A stretch of 64,000 bases of DNA from JBHYDC01 sp051861205 (lineage in GTDB: Bacteria > Pseudomonadota > Alphaproteobacteria > Rhizobiales > Pleomorphomonadaceae), in NCBI GenBank assembly GCA_051861205.1, contig JBHYDC010000004.1, forward strand, positions 124,001 through 188,000. Reading direction: 5' to 3'. Shown piece by piece: positions 43,642-52,578 of this stretch. A program made the position numbers and the translations under genes. Position 1 is the stretch's first letter; each line of letters opens with the position of its first letter. The notes under the pieces are model-generated. The model ran no database searches. It was not told the DNA's origin and saw nothing but the letters and a program-made list of their open reading frames with translations.

Positions 43642-45396
43642 TTACAGCTTATACGCCATCCGGAAACCGCCCCAATGGCGACCGCTGACCATGATGGGCG
43701 TGTCGAGTTCCTTCATGAGAACGGAGACGCCGTTGCCCATGTCGCGCTGGTAGGCCTGGATGAGGAAGGGCCTGGTGTTGCGGCCGGCGAGGAGGCCGGT
43801 GCGGTCGTCGAAAATGCGCTTGTTGCGGGAATTGGCTGCATTCCAAGCGGGCTCGCCGGGGCGCTGGGGCTTGGAGAAGACGAGATTGTGGACGGGCAAG
43901 TAGCCGTTCCGGTCCACGGCGGCGCAGAAGACCATGCGCGCATCGGAGGCGAGCAGGGCTTCCTGGATGGGCGACAGGATGCCTTCGAGGACGGTGAGGG
44001 CTTTGACCTCGAACTGCTGGGGATCGGTGCCGTTGATCGGCTGGTAGTCGGTATCGAAGAGAGCCTCCAGGCTGATCTCGCCGCGTGAAATTGCGTTTTC
44101 CAAAGCGGCTGAGATTTGACGGCTCGTCTGCTGGGAGCGGTCGATCAGGCGCTGATAATCGGCTTGGAGACCCTCGACATAGCGGGTTATGGCGGTTTGG
44201 ACGGCCGCCGGTGGATTGACGAAGGCGAGGTGCACGCCCTGGCCGGAGACGGCGGCAATGCGGGCCGAGACCGCGCCGATACCCGGCAGATCGGCCTCGA
44301 CGGATTGGCCGACTTGGAGGTCCAAGTCGCGGCAAGGTTTGGCGAGGAACCCGCCGAGCGACACGTCCACGGTTTCGGTGGGCGCGCTGGTGGAGCCGGC
44401 GCGCAGGGTGACGGCGGTCGTGGCGGGGAAACGGTCGTGCTTGCGCCGGTCGGCCGCGGGCGTTTGCCGCAGAACGGTCATCAGGCGGGTGGAGGCGCGA
44501 TCGTTGAGGTCTGCGAGCGAGGCGGCGGCGTCGCGCACGCCATTCACGCCGCCGGCAACGTCGATGCTGGTGCTCTTCATATGGGCGGCGCGTTCCGACA
44601 CGCCCTTGACGAAGCCGCGCATATGATCGGCACGTCCGGCCGCCAGATGGATGAAACGGCTCTGGTTGCCGACGGCGGCGGAGACGGTGAGGAAGCTGGG
44701 GCTGATTTCCTCAATGAGGTCGGCGACCTCGCCGACCGTTTGGCTAGAGGTTTCCGCCGCGTGTTGCAGCGCGCCGAGGGTGCGGGTGATCTCGTCGGTG
44801 GCACGCTGTGTTTCGGTGGAGAGGCTTTTAACCTCGCTCGCCACGACGGCGAAGCCGCGGCCGAGGACGCCGGCGCGCTCGGCCTCAATGGTGGCGTTGA
44901 GGGCGAGAAGATTGGTCTGCTTGGCGACCTTGGAAATGAGGCCGACGACCGATTCGATGCGCCTGATCGCGGCGCGCAGTTCCAAGACGCCTTCGCCGGC
45001 GCGCTCCGCGCCCGAACGGGCCTTGTCGGCAAGCTGGGTGGCGGCGTTGATCTCGGTGGTGATATCTTCGCCGGCATGAGCGATGTCGTTGAAGGCTTCG
45101 GTGAGCGCGTCGACGTCGGCAACGGCGGCGTCGATGGTATTGGCGAGCGCTTCGGCGTCGGACACGATGCGCGTGGCAAGTTCTGCGCCGGCCACGATGC
45201 GCGTGGCCATAGATTGGCTGGCGGCGGTGATCTGGCGGCGCGTGCGGCGCAGGTCGTCCTCGACCAGGTCGACCAAATCATTCTGAGCGGCTGAAGACGC
45301 CATCACAGGCTCTTCGAGAGCGATCTGTCCTTGCTCTTTCTGCGCGGTCACGGCAGGCACGGCAGATCGGCGAAATGAGGACATCAAGGCGCGCAT
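43642..45396 (-). CDS. soluble methyl-accepting chemotaxis protein with PilZ domain
   Basis: A 584-residue chemoreceptor without membrane segments. A coiled-coil methyl-accepting region (about residues 35-310) has the signalling tip ERAGVLGRGFAVVASEVKSL. A PilZ domain (about 325-420) carries the c-di-GMP motifs RRKHDR and DVSLGG. The C-terminal 140 residues (VFCAAVDRNGYLPVHNLVFS, GRHWGGFRMAYKL) form a ligand-type domain found in other cytoplasmic MCPs. It may couple c-di-GMP level to chemotaxis. Start at ATG 45396; 45384 is possible. No che genes are nearby. Confidence 0.85.
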   Translation of the reverse strand: MRALMSSFRRSAVPAVTAQKEQGQIALEEPVMASSAAQNDLVDLVEDDLRRTRRQITAASQSMATRIVAGAELATRIVSDAEALANTIDAAVADVDALTEAFNDIAHAGEDITTEINAATQLADKARSGAERAGEGVLELRAAIRRIESVVGLISKVAKQTNLLALNATIEAERAGVLGRGFAVVASEVKSLSTETQRATDEITRTLGALQHAAETSSQTVGEVADLIEEISPSFLTVSAAVGNQSRFIHLAAGRADHMRGFVKGVSERAAHMKSTSIDVAGGVNGVRDAAASLADLNDRASTRLMTVLRQTPAADRRKHDRFPATTAVTLRAGSTSAPTETVDVSLGGFLAKPCRDLDLQVGQSVEADLPGIGAVSARIAAVSGQGVHLAFVNPPAAVQTAITRYVEGLQADYQRLIDRSQQTSRQISAALENAISRGEISLEALFDTDYQPINGTDPQQFEVKALTVLEGILSPIQEALLASDARMVFCAAVDRNGYLPVHNLVFSKPQRPGEPAWNAANSRNKRIFDDRTGLLAGRNTRPFLIQAYQRDMGNGVSVLMKELDTPIMVSGRHWGGFRMAYKL

Positions 45397-45587
45397 GATT
45401 TCCGATGGTTCAAGGATAAGGCGGAAGAGCGAATAGATGCTACATTTCAAAATCGTCAGACAAAATTATCCTGCAATGATGAACGCTGTATAAATGAGGC
45501 ACACCCCTGTGGATGCGCGATGACGGCGTTTGACCTTGCGGGGCGGACGGTCCATGTCTTGGATTTGAAGGGAGTGCCTGACGTTTC

Positions 45588-46022
45588 ATGCCGCTGAACA
45601 TCGTCAAGCTTTGCGTTGGAGCCGAGTCGGTCGAGGATCTGGAGGCCTGGATCCGGGAACGCTTGCTCATGATGGCCGTGGCGGGCGAAAAGCCTGAACA
45701 GACGCATACGACGCGGATGATGCCCAAGCGTGCGGCCGAGATTGCGGGATCCGGATCGCTGTACTGGGTTATCAAGGGCTTCGTGCAGGCGCGGCAACTG
45801 ATCACCGATATCCGGCAGTTCAAGGATGTGGACGGGATCGAACGCTGCGATCTCGTGTTGGAGCCGGTTGTGGTGCGCACTCAAATGCAGCCCAAGCGGC
45901 CGTTTCAGGGGTGGCGCTATCTTGAGGACAAGGACGCACCCCGCGATATCCGCCACGGGGTTGTAGAGGGCGAGATAGACCCGCAAATGCGCAAGGCGCT
46001 GGCCGAACTCGCGCTGCTGTGA
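45588..46022 (+). CDS. DUF1489 family protein
   Basis: A 144-residue protein that starts MPLNIVKLCVGAESVEDLE and contains the DUF1489 conserved segments THTTRMMPKRAAEI, GSLYWVIKGFVQARQ and PKRPFQGWRYL. The family is nearly restricted to alphaproteobacteria and is uncharacterised. No signal peptide or membrane segment. It precedes aroG by about 150 bases. Confidence 0.87.
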   Translation: MPLNIVKLCVGAESVEDLEAWIRERLLMMAVAGEKPEQTHTTRMMPKRAAEIAGSGSLYWVIKGFVQARQLITDIRQFKDVDGIERCDLVLEPVVVRTQMQPKRPFQGWRYLEDKDAPRDIRHGVVEGEIDPQMRKALAELALL

Positions 46023-46169
46023 CGGCGGTTCACGAAGTGCTGCGAATTCCGGCTCGTCCGTTGTGGCGCGGAGCGAGGGCGGCGTGTATAACGCGCGCGT
46101 CCCGTGAGGTTCACGAGGCCCGCGAGGAGAATTTGCGCCCGCGCGACCGTAGCTTGGAAGAGTGACGTC

Positions 46170-47555
46170 ATGCCCACCGCCTGGAAGCCCGATACCTGGA
46201 GATCCATGCCGATCCAGCAGGTTCCCGAATATCCCGACGCCGATGCGCTTGCGTCGGTCGAGGCGCGGCTTGCCACCTATCCGCCGCTGGTGTTTGCGGG
46301 CGAGGCGCGCAAGCTGAAGAAGAGCCTGGCGCAGGTAGCGAACGGCGAGGCGTTTCTGCTGCAGGGCGGCGATTGCGCCGAAAGTTTCCTGGAACATGGC
46401 GCGGACAACATCCGCGACTTCTTTCGCGTGTTCTTGCAGATGGCCGTGGTGCTGACCTATGCGGCGGCGCAGCCGGTGGTGAAGGTGGGCCGGATCGCCG
46501 GCCAGTTCGCCAAGCCGCGTTCGAAGCCGACCGAGACCATCGGCGGCGTGGAGCTGCCGGCCTATCGCGGCGACATCATCAACGGCACGGAGTTCACGCC
46601 CGAAAGCCGCATCCCCGATCCGGCGCGGCAGGAGATGGCGTACCGTCAGTCGGCGGCGACGCTGAACCTTCTGCGCGCCTTCGCGACGGGCGGCTATGCT
46701 AACCTCGACAACGTGCATCAATGGATGCTGGGCTTCGTGAAGGGCTCGCCGCAGAGCCACCGCTATGCGCAGCTTGCCGACCGGATCACCGAGGCGCTTT
46801 CATTCATGCGCGCTTGCGGGATCCATCCCGAAAGCGTGGCCGATATGCGGACCACGGATTTCTACACCAGCCATGAAGCGCTGCTGCTCGGCTTCGAGCA
46901 GGCGCTGACGCGCGTCGACAGCACGTCGGGCGATTGGTACGCGACGTCGGGCCATATGATCTGGATCGGCGATCGCACGCGCCAGCCGGACCATGCGCAT
47001 GTGGAATTCGCGCGGGGCATCAAGAACCCGATCGGCCTGAAGTGCGGGCCGAGCCTTGCGCCGGACGAACTGATCCGCCTGATCGACATTCTGAACCCGC
47101 AGAACGAGCCGGGGCGCTTGACGCTGATCGCGCGCTTTGGCGCGGAGAAGGTGTTAGAGCACCTGCCCGGCCTCGTTCGCGCGGTGAAACGGGAAGGGCG
47201 TTCGGTGGTGTGGTCCTGCGACCCGATGCACGGCAACACGATCACGCTCAACAACTATAAGACGCGGCCGTTCGACCGGATTCTGCGCGAGGTGGAGTCC
47301 TTCTTCGCAGTGCACAGGGCCGAGGGTACGCATGCCGGTGGCATCCACATCGAGATGACCGGCCGCGACGTGACGGAATGCACGGGCGGGGCGACGGCGA
47401 TTTCGGCGGAGAACCTGTCGGACCGCTATCACACCCACTGCGACCCGCGCCTCAATGCCGATCAGGCGCTGGAATTGGCCTTCCTGGTGGCCGAAAACCT
47501 GAAAAAGGAACGCGACGGCCGCGAACCCATGCATTTCGCCATCGCGGGCGAATAA
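46170..47555 (+). CDS. class II 3-deoxy-7-phosphoheptulonate (DAHP) synthase
   Basis: A 461-residue plant-type (class II) DAHP synthase that joins phosphoenolpyruvate and erythrose 4-phosphate at the head of the shikimate pathway. The N-terminus reads PTAWKPDTWRSMPIQQVPEYPD; conserved blocks are LLQGGDCAESF (metal-binding cysteine near residue 68), VGRIAGQFAKPRS, WSCDPMHGNTI and HIEMTGRDVTECTGG. The ATG at 46170 fits the family start. It ends at a strong terminator. Confidence 0.93.
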   Translation: MPTAWKPDTWRSMPIQQVPEYPDADALASVEARLATYPPLVFAGEARKLKKSLAQVANGEAFLLQGGDCAESFLEHGADNIRDFFRVFLQMAVVLTYAAAQPVVKVGRIAGQFAKPRSKPTETIGGVELPAYRGDIINGTEFTPESRIPDPARQEMAYRQSAATLNLLRAFATGGYANLDNVHQWMLGFVKGSPQSHRYAQLADRITEALSFMRACGIHPESVADMRTTDFYTSHEALLLGFEQALTRVDSTSGDWYATSGHMIWIGDRTRQPDHAHVEFARGIKNPIGLKCGPSLAPDELIRLIDILNPQNEPGRLTLIARFGAEKVLEHLPGLVRAVKREGRSVVWSCDPMHGNTITLNNYKTRPFDRILREVESFFAVHRAEGTHAGGIHIEMTGRDVTECTGGATAISAENLSDRYHTHCDPRLNADQALELAFLVAENLKKERDGREPMHFAIAGE

Positions 47556-47577
47556 GTAATTCAGAATAGATTATATG

Positions 47578-47602
47578 AGGGGGCCTCTGGCCCCCTTTTT
47601 TC
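47578..47602 (+). terminator. rho-independent terminator of the DAHP synthase gene
   Basis: AGGGGGCC (47578-47585) and GGCCCCCT (47589-47596) with a three-base loop, followed by TTTTTTC. Confidence 0.85.
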
Positions 47603-47861
47603 AGGTTATTCGCAGACTTTCCTCCGTTCATCTGTGTTTATAACATGTTTTGCATAGATAAATCAGAAATCTACGCAACTAAAAACAATTCGATATATAA
47701 AAAATAGAAAAAAATGGAAGTGATTGACTGAGGGCTGCCAAAGAGTCATTTTTCATCGAAAATGGCTGTTGTGCGTCGTAAATCAGTTTATTGGTAGAAT
47801 TCTATTGCGGTTATTCATTACGGTTTATGCAGTTTTCTAAAAGATCTCATTGTAGATGCAG
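47603..47861. other. AT-rich gap before the response regulator
   Basis: Notably AT-rich, with a CATTTT/AAAATG inverted pair near 47748-47766. It must contain the response regulator promoter. No frame or RNA gene could be supported. Confidence 0.4.
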
Positions 47862-48374
47862 ATGAAAAGCTACATCGCGTTAGACAAGCTTGTAATCGCT
47901 ATTGTCGATGATAACCCATTTTTTCGGCGTATCGTGCGAGCAATGCTTGTCGGATTCGGTGTCCGGCAGGTGATCGAGGCGGCGACGACGCTGGAGGGCT
48001 GGCGAGTTATTAGCACGCAGTCGCCAGACATCTTGCTGCTCGACTGGAAGCTTTCGGTAGGCGACGGCGCGAAGTTGCTGAACCAAATACGCACCAATCC
48101 CGACGACGCCATCGCAACCATGGCCGTGATGTTCATTTCCGCCCATGGCGACAAGCGCCACGTGCTGATGGCGAACAAGCTGGGCGCCAATGACTTCCTG
48201 GTGAAACCGATCTCACCCCGCATATTGTATGATCGGTTGACGCGGCTGGTGGCCTCGCGCTTCGTCTATGAACGGCGAGGGGACAGGCTTTCGCCGCATG
48301 TGCCCGTGAAGCAACCGTTGCGCGGCCAAGAAGCGACAGTGCGGAATGCGGATTACTGGATGGTCGATACCTGA
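47862..48374 (+). CDS. single-domain response regulator
   Basis: A 170-residue receiver protein without an output domain. The acidic pair is in AIVDDNPFFRRIV, the phospho-acceptor Asp in PDILLLDWKL (near residue 58), the Ser/Thr position in MFISAHGD and the lysine in DFLVKPISP (near residue 111). A basic tail of about 45 residues ends in NADYWMVDT. Stand-alone receivers in alphaproteobacteria often act as phosphate relays or on flagella. ATG 47856 is an alternative start. No kinase gene is adjacent. Confidence 0.85.
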   Translation: MKSYIALDKLVIAIVDDNPFFRRIVRAMLVGFGVRQVIEAATTLEGWRVISTQSPDILLLDWKLSVGDGAKLLNQIRTNPDDAIATMAVMFISAHGDKRHVLMANKLGANDFLVKPISPRILYDRLTRLVASRFVYERRGDRLSPHVPVKQPLRGQEATVRNADYWMVDT

Positions 48375-48431
48375 CGCCGCCCGTTCGTCGCTGGCGTTGA
48401 AGCGGGCGGCGGGACGCGGTACATCCCGGTT

Positions 48432-50117
48432 ATGACCAGCCTTGCCGCGCCCCTTACCGATACGCTCCGTCTTGCCGTCGCACAGTTGAACCCGGTTATG
48501 GGCGACGTGCGCGGCAACCTTGAGATTGCAAGGTCCGCCCGCGCCGAAGCCGCGCGGCTGGGTGCCGATCTTCTGGTTCTATCCGAGCTTTTCATCTGCG
48601 GTTACACGCCCGAAGACCTGGTGCTGAAGCCAGCCCTTCAGCGCGACTGCCGCTTGGCGGTGGAGGAACTCGCGCGTGAAACCGCCGACGGCGGGCCGGG
48701 GGTTATCATCGGTACGCCTTGGGCCGAGGGCGGCCGGCTGCACAATACGGCGGCGCTGTTGGACAACGGCCGGGTGGAGGCGCTGCGCTTCAAGGTGGAC
48801 CTGCCGAACTACGGCGTGTTCGACGAAAAGCGCGTGTTCGAGCCGGGTCCGATGCCGGGCCCGGTGTCGTTTCGCGGGGTGCGCCTTGGCCTTCCGGTGT
48901 GCGAGGACATTTGGGGCGAGGACGTGGTCGAATGCCTTGCCGATACCGGCGCGGAGCTGCTGATCGTCATCAACGGCTCGCCCTACCGCCGCACCGTGCA
49001 TGACGAGCGGATGCAGGTGGCGGTGGCGCGGGTGGTGGAGAACGGACTGCCGATCGCCTACGTCAACCAATGCGGCGGACAGGACGAACTGGTGTTCGAC
49101 GGCGCGTCTTTCGGGATCGAGGCGAACCGGATGCTTAGCTTTCAGCTTCCGGCGTTCCAAGAGGCGATCGCGCTTGTCACCTATCGGCGCGGCGCGGACG
49201 AGGTGTGGCGGGCGGAGGGCGGCCCGGTGGCGGCGCTGCCGGATGCGCATGAAGCGGAATGGCGGGCCTGCGTTCTGGGGCTTGGCGATTACGTGAACAA
49301 GAACCGCTTCCCCGGCGTGGTGCTGGGGCTTTCCGGCGGCATCGACAGCGCGATCGTGGCGGCGATGGCGGTGGATGCCTTGGGGCCGGAGCGGGTGCGC
49401 TGCCTGATGCTGCCCTATCGCTATACGTCGACGGAAAGCCTGGAGGACGCCGCCGCCTGCGCCAAGGCGCTGGGCGTGACCTATGACGTGGTGCCGATCG
49501 CCGAACCGGTGGAGGGTTTTCTCTCCGCGCTCGGGCCGCTGTTTGCGAATTTTCCTGCTAATATCACCGAGGAAAACCTGCAATCGCGGGCGCGCGGCAC
49601 GATCCTGATGGCGGTGTCGAACAAGTTCGGGCCGATGGTGCTGACAACGGGCAACAAGTCGGAAATGTCGGTCGGCTACGCCACGCTGTATGGCGATATG
49701 AACGGCGGGTTCAATCCGATCAAGGATCTCTACAAGACGCAGGTTTTCCAGCTTGCGGCGTGGCGCAATGCGCATTGTCTGGCCGATCTGAAAGGACCGG
49801 CGGGGGAGGTGATTCCCGAACGGATCATCACCAAGCCGCCGAGCGCGGAACTGCGCGAAAACCAGACCGACCAGGATTCGCTGCCGCCCTATGACGTGCT
49901 GGACGCGATCCTCGAAGGGCTGGTGGAGCACGAACTGCCCGTCGCGGACGTGATCGCACAAGGCTACGACGAAGCGACGGTGCGGCGGGTGGAGCATCTC
50001 CTTTACATCGCCGAATACAAGCGCCGGCAAGCCGCGCCGGGCGTGAAGATCACCCGCAAGAACTTCGGGCGCGATAGGCGCTATCCGATCACGAACAGGT
50101 TTCGGGATCGGGGGTGA
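48432..50117 (+). CDS. nadE: glutamine-dependent NAD+ synthase
   Basis: A 561-residue two-domain enzyme. The N-terminal nitrilase-type glutaminase (about residues 1-265) has its Glu-Lys-Cys triad in LSELFICGY, FKVDLPNYGVFDEKRVF and GLPVCEDIWGED. The C-terminal synthetase (about 285-555) has the ATP motif GLSGGIDSAIVAAMA and TTGNKSEMSVGYATLYGDM. It amidates nicotinic acid adenine dinucleotide to NAD using glutamine nitrogen. Complete. A palindromic repeat block follows its stop codon. Confidence 0.95.
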   Translation: MTSLAAPLTDTLRLAVAQLNPVMGDVRGNLEIARSARAEAARLGADLLVLSELFICGYTPEDLVLKPALQRDCRLAVEELARETADGGPGVIIGTPWAEGGRLHNTAALLDNGRVEALRFKVDLPNYGVFDEKRVFEPGPMPGPVSFRGVRLGLPVCEDIWGEDVVECLADTGAELLIVINGSPYRRTVHDERMQVAVARVVENGLPIAYVNQCGGQDELVFDGASFGIEANRMLSFQLPAFQEAIALVTYRRGADEVWRAEGGPVAALPDAHEAEWRACVLGLGDYVNKNRFPGVVLGLSGGIDSAIVAAMAVDALGPERVRCLMLPYRYTSTESLEDAAACAKALGVTYDVVPIAEPVEGFLSALGPLFANFPANITEENLQSRARGTILMAVSNKFGPMVLTTGNKSEMSVGYATLYGDMNGGFNPIKDLYKTQVFQLAAWRNAHCLADLKGPAGEVIPERIITKPPSAELRENQTDQDSLPPYDVLDAILEGLVEHELPVADVIAQGYDEATVRRVEHLLYIAEYKRRQAAPGVKITRKNFGRDRRYPITNRFRDRG

Positions 50118-50492
50118 GGGGGAGTGTTTCCTTCTCCCCTTGTGTGAGAAGGGGTTCACCCGGCGTTGGCGTGATAACGCGCGCGACCTCATAAGCGGGA
50201 AGGGATTCACGGGCGGTGTGCGAACGGCTTGAGCTTGGATGCGGGTCGGTTCTCCTTCTCCCCTTGCGGGAGAAGGTGTCGCGGCAGCGACGGTTGAGGG
50301 GTTTCTTTGTGAGGTCAAATACTTAGCTTTTGCCAGATTGCGCCGACCCCTCATCCGGCCCTAACGGGCCACCTTCTCCCGCAAGGGGAGAAGGAGAAGA
50401 GGCATCCGGTCGCTTCGCGATCCTGCAAGGGGAGAAGGGTTCGCCCGGCCTTCGCAGTGGAAGTCCGCGCGCTTCGGCGCTATAGCGGTGCC
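50118..50492. repeat. palindromic repeat cluster between nadE and gltX
   Basis: Several copies of a short palindromic element fill this gap. The cores are CCTTCTCCC ... GGGAGAAGG with a five-base loop at 50254-50276 and, inverted, at 50372-50394; the wider elements (50249-50303 and 50346-50400) are inverted copies whose TGAGGGGT ends face each other across about 42 bases. A diverged copy starts at 50130 and a partial one near 50425-50448. The same family occurs at 58544-58971. Such elements resemble REP/ERIC-type intergenic repeats of rhizobia. Confidence 0.8.
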
Positions 50493-51860
50493 ATGACAAC
50501 CACCGTTCGCTTCGCGCCGTCACCGACGGGCTTTATTCACATCGGCAATGCGCGGACCGCGCTGTTCAACTGGCTGTTCGCCCGCAAGACCGGCGGGCGG
50601 TTCGTGTTTCGGCTGGACGATACGGACCGGGCGCGGTCGCGGCAGGAGTATGCCGATGCGATCGCAGAGGATCTGGCTTGGCTGGGAATCCGGCCCGATG
50701 AGAGCGTTCGGCAGTCGGACCGGATTGCGCGGTATGAGGCGGTGAAGGCGGAGCTGATCGGGCGCGGGCTGCTCTATCCGGCTTATGAGACGGCGGAAGA
50801 GCTGGATTATGGCCGCAAACGGCGGCGCGCGCGGGGGTTGCCGCCGGTTTATGACCGGGCGGCGTTGCGGCTGACGGCTGAAGACCGGGCGAAGCTGGAA
50901 GCGGAAGGACGGCGGCCGCATTGGCGGTTTTTGCTGCCTAATCATGACGGCGATCCGTTGAACCCGGCGCACCGCGAGGTGAAGTGGGACGATCTTTGCC
51001 GGGGGCCGGAAACGGTGGACCTCGGTTCACTGTCGGATCCCGTGCTGGTGCGCGAGGACGAGAGCTATCTCTATACGCTGCCCTCGGTGGTGGACGACGT
51101 GGACATGGGCGTTACCCATGTGATCCGGGGCGAAGATCATGTGACGAATACGGGCGTGCAGATCGCGATCTTCGAGGCGCTGGCCGGGCGGCGGCCCGAG
51201 TTCGGGCACCACAATCTTTTGACGGACGCCGGCGGCGAGGGCCTTTCCAAGCGCACCGGCGCGCTGTCGCTGCGGTCGCTGCGCGAAAAGGGGCTGGAGC
51301 CCGAAGCGGTGGCGGTGCTGGCGGTGAACATCGGCACGAGCCATCAGGTGGAGCCGATCCGGGCGCTGGATGATCTGGTGGCCGGGTTCGATCTGGCCGC
51401 GACGTCGAAATCGGCGGCGAAGTTCGATGCGGGCGATCTCGACCATCTCAACGCGCGCACGGTGCACACGATGCCGTTTGAGGCGGTGGCCGGGCGGCTG
51501 ACGGAGCGGGGCATTGCACCGGATCCGGCATTCTGGGCGGCGGTATCGGGCAACTGCGCGGTGTTCGCGGATGTGGACCGGTGGTGGCAGGTGGTCGCGG
51601 GGGACGTGACGCCCGTGATCGCGGCGGAGGACGGCGAGTTCGTGGCCGCAGCGGCGGATTTGCTGCCGCAGGAGCCCTGGGACGGCGAGACTTTCCGGGC
51701 CTGGACGGCGGCCCTGAAGGAGCGCACGGGACGCAAGGGCAAAGGGCTGTTCATGCCGCTGCGCCTTGCGCTGACGGGGCTCGACCACGGGCCGGAACTG
51801 GCGCCGCTCATGCCGCTGATTGGGCGGGCGCGGGTGCTGGCGCGGCTGACCCGCGCTTGA
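50493..51860 (+). CDS. gltX: glutamate--tRNA ligase
   Basis: A 455-residue class I aminoacyl-tRNA synthetase. The HIGH motif is PTGFIHIGNARTALFNW at the start, and the KMSKS equivalent is EGLSKRTG near residue 252. The C-terminal anticodon-binding domain is present, so this is a full synthetase and not the short queuosine-type paralogue. It is of the alphaproteobacterial GluRS form, and such genomes often carry two gltX genes, so a role on one tRNA subset is possible. The ATG at 50493 begins the conserved TTTVRFAPSPTG block. Confidence 0.92.
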   Translation: MTTTVRFAPSPTGFIHIGNARTALFNWLFARKTGGRFVFRLDDTDRARSRQEYADAIAEDLAWLGIRPDESVRQSDRIARYEAVKAELIGRGLLYPAYETAEELDYGRKRRRARGLPPVYDRAALRLTAEDRAKLEAEGRRPHWRFLLPNHDGDPLNPAHREVKWDDLCRGPETVDLGSLSDPVLVREDESYLYTLPSVVDDVDMGVTHVIRGEDHVTNTGVQIAIFEALAGRRPEFGHHNLLTDAGGEGLSKRTGALSLRSLREKGLEPEAVAVLAVNIGTSHQVEPIRALDDLVAGFDLAATSKSAAKFDAGDLDHLNARTVHTMPFEAVAGRLTERGIAPDPAFWAAVSGNCAVFADVDRWWQVVAGDVTPVIAAEDGEFVAAAADLLPQEPWDGETFRAWTAALKERTGRKGKGLFMPLRLALTGLDHGPELAPLMPLIGRARVLARLTRA

Positions 51861-52065
51861 TCGGCCCGGCCGGCGGGTGATGTTTCAAGAACGATCAGGT
51901 GGACGCGCAGCCTGCGCTTTACGCGGCCGAAACGCTCCATGACGAAGGTCCTGGCTACCATACGGGCGGCGTGACCGCCGATCCGGTCGAACGCGGACTT
52001 AAACGACGGGCGGCGAGACACTATCTCTTGTGCGGGAGCCGGCCCTGTCCGGCCTGCGCTTGGAT

Positions 52066-52578
52066 ATGATGATGCTTCGTGTTTTCGCCCTCGCCCTTGC
52101 CGCCGCTGTTGTCGCCGCGTCGCCCGCGCTGGCGCAGGATCCCGATCTGATCTTCAAGCGCTCGACGGTGTGGAAATTTTTGACGCCCGATCACAAGCTC
52201 GCCGTCTACGCGATCGACGATCCTGTGGTGGAGGGCGTGGCGTGCCACTTCACGGTGCCGGAAAAGGGCGGCGTTTCCGGCATGCTGGGCGTGGCGGAGG
52301 AGGTGTCGGATATCTCGCTCGCGTGCCGGCAGATCGGGCCGATCAGCTTCAAGGAGAAGTTCGAGCAGGGCTCCGACATGTACCAGGAGCGCCGCTCGCT
52401 GTTTTTCAAGAAGATGCAGATCGTGCGCGGCTGCGATGTGAAGCGCAACGTGCTGGTGTATCTCGTTTATTCCGACAAGCTGATCGAGGGTAGCCCGAAG
52501 AACTCGACGTCTTCGGTGCCGATCATGCCGTGGGGCGAGGCTGCGGCGCCGCGCTGCGCGGATTTCGTGGAGGACTGA
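52066..52578 (+). CDS. creA: CreA family exported protein
   Basis: A 170-residue protein. A signal peptide (ending ASPALA-Q) precedes the CreA domain with DLIFKRSTVWKFLTPDHKLAVYAIDDP, GVACHFTVPEKGG, DISLACRQ and a second cysteine pair (VRGCDVKRN, PRCADF). CreA is periplasmic and its function is not known despite its place beside creBCD in E. coli, which is absent here. Three ATGs (52066, 52069, 52072) lie in a row. It ends one base before the convergent phnE gene. Confidence 0.85.
   Translation: MMMLRVFALALAAAVVAASPALAQDPDLIFKRSTVWKFLTPDHKLAVYAIDDPVVEGVACHFTVPEKGGVSGMLGVAEEVSDISLACRQIGPISFKEKFEQGSDMYQERRSLFFKKMQIVRGCDVKRNVLVYLVYSDKLIEGSPKNSTSSVPIMPWGEAAAPRCADFVED

Noticed and set aside
44116..45294. 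Plus-strand frame of 392 codons opposite the chemoreceptor
   Set aside because: Glycine/aspartate-rich antisense shadow of the MCP-PilZ gene, which has clear domains.
50118..50492. CRISPR-like array
   Set aside because: The repeats are palindromic, occur in both orientations and are not separated by regular unique spacers; no cas genes are present.
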